Source: Brienomyrus brachyistius (lineage: Eukaryota > Chordata > Actinopteri > Osteoglossiformes > Mormyridae). From it: 64,000 nucleotides of DNA. The translations under genes and the position numbers were made by a program. How positions within the stretch are numbered: position 1 is the first letter of the stretch; each line of letters opens with the position of its first letter. Location of the stretch: contig NW_026042407.1 of the NCBI RefSeq assembly GCF_023856365.1, positions 124,001-188,000 on the forward strand, given 5' to 3'. This document shows positions 55,746 through 64,000 of this stretch, one piece after another. The notes beneath the pieces are model-generated. The model did no database searches. It saw only the letters and a list, made by a program, of their open reading frames with translations, and was not told where the DNA came from.

Positions 55746-58700
55746 GCATATTATCATATTAGCATATTAGCATATTAGCATAGCATATTAGCATATTAAC
55801 ATATTAGCATATTAGCATAGCATATTAGCATATTAGCATATTAGCATATTAGCATAGCGTGTTAGCGTATTAGCATATTAGCATATTAGCATATTAGCAT
55901 AGCATATTAGCATATTAGCATATTAGCATATTAGCATATTAGCATATTGGCATAGCATTTTAGCGTATTAGCATATTAGCATATTAGCATAGCATATTAG
56001 CATATTAGTATATTAGCATATTAGCATAGCATATTAGCATATTAGCATATTAGCATATTAGCATAGCGTATTAGCGTATTAGCATATTAGCATATTAGCA
56101 TAGTATATTAGCATATTAGCATATTAGCATATTAGCATATTAGCATAGCGTGGTAGCATAGCGTATTAGCATATTAGCATATTAGCATATTAGCATATTA
56201 GCATAGCATATTAGCATATTAGCATATTAGCATATTAGCATAGCATATTAGCATATTAACATATTAGCATAGCGTGTTAGTGTATTAGCATATTAGCATA
56301 TTAGCATAGCATATTAGCATATTAACATATTAGCATATTAGCATATTAGCATAGTATATTAGCATAGTATATTAGCATATTAGCAAATTAGCATATTAGC
56401 ATATTAGCATAGCATATTAGCATATTAGCATATTAGCATATTAGCATAGCGTGTTAGCATATTAGCGTATTAGCGTATTAGCATTTTAGCATATTAGCAT
56501 ATTAGCATATCGTGTTAGCATAGCGTATTAGCATAGCATATTAGCATATTAGTATATTAGCATATTAGCATAGCATATTAGCATATTAACATATTAGCAT
56601 ATTAGCATAGCATATTAGCATATTAGCATAGCATATTAGCATAGCATATTAGCATATTAGCATATTAGCATATTAGCATAGCATGTTAGCATATTAGCGT
56701 ATTAGCATATTAGCATATTAGCATAGCATATTAGCATATTAACATTAGCATATTAGCATATTAGCATATTAGCATATTAGCATAGCATAGCATATTAGCA
56801 TATTAGCATATTAGCATATTAGCATAGCGTGTTAGCGTATTAGCATATTAGCATATTAGCATAGCATATTACCATATTAGCATATTAGCATATTAGCATA
56901 TTAGCATAGCGTGTTAGCATATTAGCGTATTAGCATATTAGCATATTAGCATATTAGAATATTAGCATATTAGCATAGCATATTAGCATATTAGCAAATT
57001 AGCATATTAGTATATTAGCATATTAGCATAGCATATTAGCATATTAGCATAGCGTGTTAGCGTATTAGCATATTAGCATATTAGCATATTAGCATATTAG
57101 CATATTAGCATATTAGCATATTAGCATAGCATATTAGCATATTAGCATATTAGCATATTAGCATAGCATATTAGCATATTAGCATATTAGCATATTAACA
57201 TAGCATATAAGCATATTAGCATATTAGCATATTAGCATAGCATATTAGCAAATTAGCATATTAGCATATTAGCATAGCATATTAGCATATTAGCATATTA
57301 GCATATTAGCATAGCATATTAGCATATTAGCATATTAGCATAGCATATTAGCATATTAGCATATTAGCATATTAGCATATTAGCATATTAGCATATTAAC
57401 ATAGCATATTAGCATATTAGCATATTAGCATATTAGCATAGCATATTAGCATATTAGCATATTAGCATATTAGCATATTAGCATATTAGCATATTAACAT
57501 ATTAGCATATTAGCATATTAGCATAGCATATTAGCATATTAGCATATTAGCATATTAGCATATTAGCATAGCGTGTTAGCGTATTAGCATATTAGCATAT
57601 TAGCATATTAGCATATTAGCATAGCATATTAGCATATTAGCATATTAGCATAGCATGTTAGCATATTAGCGTATTAGCATATTAGCATATTAGCATAGCA
57701 TATTAGCATATTAGCATAGCATATTAGCATATTAACATATTAGCATATTAGCATATTAGCATATTAGCATAGCATATTAGCATATTAGCATATTAGCATA
57801 GCGTGTTAGCGTATTAGCATATTAGCATATTAGCATAGCATATTAGCATATTAGCATATTAGCATAGCGTGTTAGCATATTAGCGTATTAGCATATTAGC
57901 ATATTAGCATATTAGCATATTAGCATATTAGCATATTAGCATAGCATATTAGCATATTAGCATAGCATATTAGCATAATGTATTAGCATATTAGCATATT
58001 AGCATATTAGCATATTAGCATATTAGCATATTAGCATAGCGTGTTAGCGTATTAGCATATTAGCATATTAGCATATTAGCATAGCGTGTTAGCGTATTAG
58101 CATATTAGCATATTAGCATAGCATATTAGCATATTAACATAGCATATTAGCATAGCATATTAGCATATTAACATATTAGCATATTAGCATATTAGTATAT
58201 TAGCATAGCATATTAGCATATTAGCATATTAGCATATTAGCATATTAGCATATTAATATTTTAGCATATTAGCATAACATATTAGCATAACATATTAGCA
58301 TAACATATTAGCATATTAGCATATTAGCATAGCGTGTTAGCGTATTAGCATATTAGCATTTTAGCATAGCATATTAGCATATTAGCATATTAGCATATTA
58401 GCATATTAGCATAGCATATTAGCATATTAGCATATTAGCATATTAACATATTAGCATATCATATTAGCATATTAGCATATTAGCATATTAGCATATTAGC
58501 ATATTAGCATATTAGCATATTAGCATAGCATATTAGCATATTAGCATATTAGCATATTAGCATAGCATATTAGCATATTACCATATTAGCATAGCATAGC
58601 ATATTAGGATAGCGTGTTAGCATATTAACATATTAGCATATTAGCATAGCATATTAGCATATTAGCATATTAGCATATTAGCATAGCATATTAGCACATT

Positions 58701-59095
58701 AGCATATTAGCATAACATATTAGCATAGCATACTAGCATATTAACATATTAGCATATTAGCATAGCATATTAGCATAACATATTAGCATATTAGCATATT
58801 AGCATATTAGCATAGCGTGTTAGCGTATTAGCATATTAGCATATTAGCATAGCATATTAGCATATTAGCATATTAACATATTAGCATATTAGCATAGTAT
58901 ATTAGCATATTAGCATATTAACATAACATAGCATATTAGCATAGCATATTAGCATAGCATATTAGCATATTAGTATATTAGCATATTAGCATAGCGTGTT
59001 AGCGTATTAGCATAGCATATTAGCATAGCATATTAGCATATTAGCATATTAGCATAGCATATTAGCATATTAGCATATTAGCATATTAGCATATT
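55746..59095 (+). repeat. 3.35-kb tandem duplication in X', copy 2
   Basis: Second copy. At its right end the sequence continues to TTGCGTG near 59,225, as X does at 45,107. At the right end of copy 1 that continuation is replaced at about 55,740 by the start of the unit (TTATCAT then TTGGC). The breakpoint is therefore near 55.74 kb, between sequence equivalent to about 45.0 kb and about 40.57 kb of X. An 8-bp step is lost between 55,947 and 56,150. Confidence 0.87.
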
Positions 59096-59607
59096 ACCAT
59101 ATTAGCATAGCATATTAGCATATTAGCATATTAGCATATTAGCATAGCATATTAGCATATTAGCATATTAGCATAGCATATTAGCATATTAGCATATTAG
59201 CATAGCATATCAGCATATTAGCATTGCGTGTTAGCATATTAACATATTAGCATAGCATATTAGCATATTAGCATATTAGCATAGCATATTAGTATATTAG
59301 CATATTAGCATATTAGCATAGCATATTAGCATATTAGCATATTAGCATATTAGCATAGCATATTAGCATAGCGTGTTAGCGTATTAGCATATTAGCATAT
59401 TAGCATAGCATATTAGCATATTAGCATATTAGCATATTAGCATAGCGTGTTAGCATATTAGCGTATTAGCATATTAGCATATTAGCATATTAGCATATTA
59501 GCATATTAGCATAGCGTGTTAGCATATTAGCGTATTAGCATATTAGCATATTAGCATATTAGCATATTAGCATAGCGTGTTAGCATATTAGCGTATTAGC
59601 ATAGCAT

Positions 59608-59615
59608 ATTTGCAT
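59608..59615 (-). other. Canonical octamer ATGCAAAT (minus strand)
   Basis: X' counterpart of 45,473 (offset 14,135), in the same flanking context. Confidence 0.6.
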
Positions 59616-62600
59616 ATTAGCATATTAGCATATTAGCATATTAACATAGCATATTAGCATATTAACATATTAGCATAGCATATTAGCATATTAGCATATT
59701 AACATATTAGCATATTAGCATATTAGCATATTAACATATTAGCATAGTATATTAGCATATTAGCATATTAGTATATTAGCATATTAGCATATTAGCATAG
59801 CATATTAGCATATTAGCATAGCATGTTAGCGTATTAGCATAGCATATTAGCATATTAGCATATTAGCATATTAGCATATTATCATATTAGCATATTAGCA
59901 TATTAGCATATTAGCATATTAACATAGCATATTAACATATTAGCATATTAGCATATTAGCATATTAACATAGCATATTAGCATATTAGCATATTAGCATA
60001 TTAGCATAGCGTGTTAGCATATTAGCAAATTAGCATATTAGCATAGCATATTAGCATATTAGAATATTAGCATATTAACATATTAGCATATTAACATAGC
60101 ATATTAGCATAACATAGCATATTAGCATAGCATATTAGCATATTAGTATATTAGCATATTAGCGTATTAGCATATTAGCATATTAGCATATTAGCATAGC
60201 ATATTAGCATATTAGCATAGCATATTAGCATATTAGCATATTAGCATATTAGCATATTAGCATAGCATATTAGCATATTAGCATATTAGCATATTAGCAT
60301 AGCATATTAGCATATTAGCATATTAGCATAGCGTGTTAGCATATTAGCATATTAGCATATTAGCATATTAGCATATTAGCATATTAGCATATTAGCATAT
60401 TAGCAAATTAGCATAGCATATTAGCATATTAGCATATTAGCATAGCATATTAGCATAGCGTGTTAGCATATTAGCGTATTAGCATATTAGCATATTAGCA
60501 TAGCATATTAGCATATTAGCATATTAGCATAGCGTGTTAGCGTATTAGCATATTAGCATATTAGCATAGCATATTAGCAAATTAGCACATTAACATATTA
60601 GCATATTAGCATAGCATATTAGCATAGTATATTAGCATATTAGCATATTAACATCTTAGCATATTAGCATAGCATATTAGCATATTAGCATATTAGCATA
60701 GCGTGTTAGCGTATTAGCATATTAGCATATTAGCTTAGCATATTAGCATATTAGCATATTAGCATATTAGCATAGCATATTAGCATATTAGCATATTAGC
60801 ATATTAGCATATTAGTATAGCATATTAGCATATTAGCATATTAGCATATTAGCATAGCGTGTTAGCGTATTAGCATATTAGCATATTAGTATAGCATATT
60901 AGCATATTAGCATATTATCATATTAGCATATTAGCATAGCATATTAGCATATTAGAATATTAGCATATTAGCATATTAGCATAGCGTGTTAGCGTATTAG
61001 CATATTAGCATAGCATATTAGCATAGCATATTAGCATATTAGTATATTAGCATATTAGCATAGCATATTAGCATATTAGCATAGCGTGTTAGCGTATTAG
61101 CATATTAGTATATTAGCATATTAGCATAGCATATTAGCATATTAGCATATTAGCATATTAGCATATTAGCATAGTGTGTTAGCATATTAGCGTATTAGCA
61201 TATTAGCATATTAGCATATTAGCATATTAGCATATTAGCATAGCGTGTTAGCATATTAGCATATTAGCATAGCATATTAGCATATTAGCATATTAGCATA
61301 TTAGCATATTAATATATTAGCATATTAACACATTAGCATATTAGCATATTAACATATTAGCATATTAGCATATTAGCATAGCATATTAGCATATTAGCAT
61401 ATTAGCATATTAGCATATTAGCGTATAAGCATAGCATATTAGCATATTAGCATATTAGCATATTAGCATAGCGTGTTAGCGTATTAGCATATTAGCATAT
61501 TAGCATATCATATTAGCATAGCATATTAGCATATTAGCATATTAGCATATTAGCATAGCGTGTTAGCGTATTAGCATATTAGCATATTAGCATATTAGCA
61601 TATTAGCATAGCATATTAGCATATTAGCATATTAACATATTAGCATATTAGCATAGCATATTAACATATTAGCATATTAGCATATTAGCATAGCATATTA
61701 GCATATTAGCATATTAGCATATTAGCATAGCATATTAGCATATTAGCATATTAGCATATTAGCATAGCGTGTTAGCGTATTAGCATATTAGCATATTAGC
61801 ATATTAGAATAGCATATTAGCATATTAGCATATTAGCATATTAGCATAGCATGTTAGCATATTAGCGTATTAGCATATTAGCATATTAGCATATTAGCAT
61901 ATTAGCACATTAGCATATTAGCATATTAGCATATTAGCATAGCATATTAGCATATTAGCATATTAGCATATTAACATAGCATATAAGCATATTAGCATAT
62001 TAGCATATTAGCATAGCATATTAGCAAATTAGCATATTAGCATATTAGCATAGCATATTAGCATATTAGCATATTAGCATATTAGCATAGCATATTAGCA
62101 TATTAACATATTAGCATATTAGCATATTAGCATATTAGCATAGCATAGCATATTAGCATATTAGCATATTAGCATAGCATATTAGCATATTAGCATATTA
62201 GCATATTAGCATATTAGCATAGCATATTAGCATATTAGCATATTAGCATAGCATATTAGCATATTAACATATTAGCATATTAGCATAGCATATTAGCATA
62301 GCATATTAGCATATTAGCATATTAGCATATTAGCATAGCGTGTTAGCGTATTAGCGTATTAGCATATTAGCATAGCATATTAGCATATTAGCATATTAGC
62401 ATATTAGCATATTAGCATAGCATATTAGCATATTAGCATATTAGCATATTAGCATAGCATATTAGCATATTAGCATATTAGCATATTAGCATAGCATATT
62501 AGCATAGCGTGTTAGCGTATTAGCATATTAGCATATTAGCATAGCATATTAGTATATTAGCATATTAGCATATTAGCATAGCGTGTTAGCATATTAGCGT

Positions 62601-64000
62601 GTTAGCATATTAGCGTATTAGCATATTAGCATATTATCATATTAGCATATTAGCATAGCGTGTTAGCATATTAGCATATTAGCATATTAGCATATTAGCA
62701 TATTAGCATAGCATATTAGCATAGCATATTAGCATATTAGCATATTAGCATATTAGCATAGCATATTAGCATATTAGCATATTATCATATTAGCATAGCG
62801 TGTTAGCGTATTAGCATATTAGCATATTAGCATAGCATATTAGCATATAAGCATATTAGCATATTAGCATATTAGCATAGCATATTAGCATATTAGCATA
62901 TTAGCATATTAGCATATTAGCATAGCATATTAGCATATTAGCATATTAGCATAGCATATTAGCATATTAGCATATTAGCATAGCGTGTTAGCGTATTAGC
63001 ATATTAGCATATTAGCATAGCATATTAGCATATTACCATATTTAGCATATTAACATAGCATATTAGCATATTAGCATATTAGCATATTAGCATATTAGCA
63101 TATTAGCATAGCATATTAGCATATTAGCATATTAGCATAGCATATTAGCATATTAGCATATTAGTATAGCATATTAGCATATTAGCATATTAGCATATTA
63201 GCATAGCGTGTTAGCGTATTAGCATATTAGCATATTAGCATAGCATATTAGCATATTAGCATATTAGCATAGCATATTAGCATATTAACATATTAGCATA
63301 TTAGCATATTAGCATATTAGCATAGCATATTAGCATATTAGCATATTAGCATATTAGCATATTAGCATATTAGCATATTAGCATAGCGTGTTAGCGTATT
63401 AGCATATTAGCATATTAGCATAGCATATTAGCATATTAGTATATTAGCATATTAGCATAGCATATTAGCATATTAGCACAACATATTAGCATAGCATGTT
63501 AGCATATTAGCATATTAGCATATTAACATATTAGCATAGCATATTAGCATATTAACATAGCATATTAACATAGCATATTAGCATATTAGCATATTAGCAT
63601 ATTAGCATATTAGCATAGCATATTAGCATATTAGCATATTAACATATTAGCATATTAGCATAGCATATTAGCATATTAGCATATTAGCACATTAGCATAT
63701 TAGCATAGCGTGTTAGCATATTAGCATATTAGCATAGCGTGTTAGCATATTAGCATATTAGCATAGCATATTAGCATAGCATATTAGCATATTAGCATAT
63801 TAGCATATTAGCATATTAGCATAACGTGTTAGCATATTAGCATATTAGCATATTAGCATATTAGCATATTCGCATAGCATATTAGCATATTAGCATATTA
63901 GCATATTAGCATATTAGCATAGCGTGTTAGCATATTAGCGTATTAGCATATTAGCATATTAGCAAATTAGCATAGCATATTAGCATATTAGCATATTAGC

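Larger units (their letters stand above)
1..64000 (+). repeat. Satellite array of TTAGCATA 8-mers
   Basis: The entire window is a head-to-tail array of the 8-bp monomer TTAGCATA (3 A, 3 T, 1 G, 1 C). Runs of about 2 to 8 monomers are separated by a 5-bp GCATA element that makes TTAGCATAGCATA and shifts the register. Frequent variants are TTAACATA, TTAGTATA, TTAGCGTA, TTATCATA, TTAGCAAA and TTACCATA. No reverse-orientation run (TATGCTAA on the plus strand) is seen. Pure monomer DNA carries TAG on the plus strand and TAA on the minus strand once per 24 nt in every frame, so it is closed in all six frames. I see no tRNA, rRNA, transposon end, poly-A tract, unique sequence or gene anywhere. Both ends of the window are inside the array. 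The role is unknown; pericentromeric, centromeric, sex-chromosome or B-chromosome heterochromatin are all possible. Confidence 0.97.
50431..64000 (+). repeat. Superunit X' (second copy, cut by window end)
   Basis: Follows X directly. The junction is near 50,425-50,440, where sequence resembling the 26.93-26.99 kb region (ATCGTG at 50,339, then TTAACATATT) jumps to TTAACATTAGC. X' lacks the 1,004-bp duplication of X, carries a 3.35-kb tandem duplication that X lacks, and keeps 177 bp that X has lost. It is not complete: at 64,000 it has reached the equivalent of about 49.65 kb in X. Confidence 0.87.

Noticed and set aside
1..64000. Telomeric repeat, because units begin with TTAG
   Set aside because: The unit is TTAGCATA with no G-rich strand or G run; it does not fit TTAGGG, TTAGG, TTTAGGG or other telomerase products, and it has multi-kilobase higher-order structure.
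1..64000. CRISPR array or bacterial iteron cluster
   Set aside because: There are no repeat-spacer units with unique spacers, and an 8-bp period over 64 kb has no match to iterons at a replication origin. No cas or rep gene is present.
1..64000. Protein-coding tandem repeat
   Set aside because: The 8-bp period shifts frame at each unit and gives a stop in every frame each 24 nt, so it cannot encode a repeated peptide.
1..64000. Promoters with TATA or TATAAT-like boxes
   Set aside because: ATATTA and similar strings occur in every monomer, so any such match has no information content here.
1..64000. Purely artificial or simulated sequence
   Set aside because: Shared rare variants in conserved order at fixed offsets, nested duplications and deamination-type changes are the marks of real satellite evolution; only local consensus errors seem likely.
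1..64000. Hairpin or cruciform potential of the monomer
   Set aside because: The reverse complement TATGCTAA does not pair with TTAGCATA over more than a few bases in the same strand, and no long inverted repeats were seen.

Overview
The whole window is one satellite DNA array. From the first base to the last it is built from an 8-bp monomer, TTAGCATA, always in the same orientation, and broken at irregular intervals by a 5-bp element, GCATA, which gives the 13-mer TTAGCATAGCATA. A CpG-bearing box, GCGTGTT followed at once or one monomer later by AGCGTA, recurs roughly every 50 to 300 bp. I find no gene, RNA gene, transposon, CRISPR array, unique flank or inversion. Tandem TTAGCATA has an in-frame stop every 24 nt in all six frames, so long ORFs cannot exist in the regular stretches. 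Both window ends lie inside the array, so it is longer than 64 kb. This is eukaryotic heterochromatin-type DNA. The variants of the CpG box look like products of methyl-CpG deamination, which suggests a genome with cytosine methylation (vertebrate or plant more than fly or yeast). I cannot name the species or the chromosomal location.

The array is not uniform. Rare base variants act as landmarks and show long-range copies (higher-order repeat structure) at several scales. In the left half, 1-5.1 kb is copied at 21.6-26 kb (offset 21,610, shrinking to 21,326). 4.65-7.5 kb matches 12.7-15.4 kb (offset about 7.8-8.0 kb). 7.5-10.15 kb matches 16.3-19.0 kb (about 8.85 kb). 10.15-12.45 kb matches 32.3-35.2 kb (about 22.2-22.7 kb). 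19.3-22.1 kb matches 29.4-32.15 kb (about 10.1-9.9 kb). Shorter tandem duplications lie inside these (402 bp near 15.3 kb; about 1.65 kb at 26.35-29.65 kb).

The right half can be read as a history. A superunit X (about 38.6-50.43 kb) is followed directly by a second copy X' (50.43 kb to the window end). The offset starts at 11,846 bp, drops by about 1.0 kb because X carries a 1,004-bp tandem duplication (41.14-43.15 kb), rises by 3,351 bp because X' carries a 3.35-kb tandem duplication (52.39-59.09 kb), and rises again by 177 bp at a deletion scar in X (48,637-48,655), ending at 14,346. These events account for nearly all of the change in offset. X itself contains two related parts about 5,045 bp apart.

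Two sequence properties may have functional meaning. The reverse complement of the monomer contains ATGCTAAT, which fits the POU-factor octamer ATGCWAAT, and eight monomers have mutated to the canonical form. The CpGs are concentrated in one recurrent box. The first 5 kb, and a patch at 44.2-45.3 kb, carry many single-base indels absent from their sister copies, so consensus errors must be considered there. Offsets were read by eye from landmark positions; block borders are good to about 50-150 bp unless stated.
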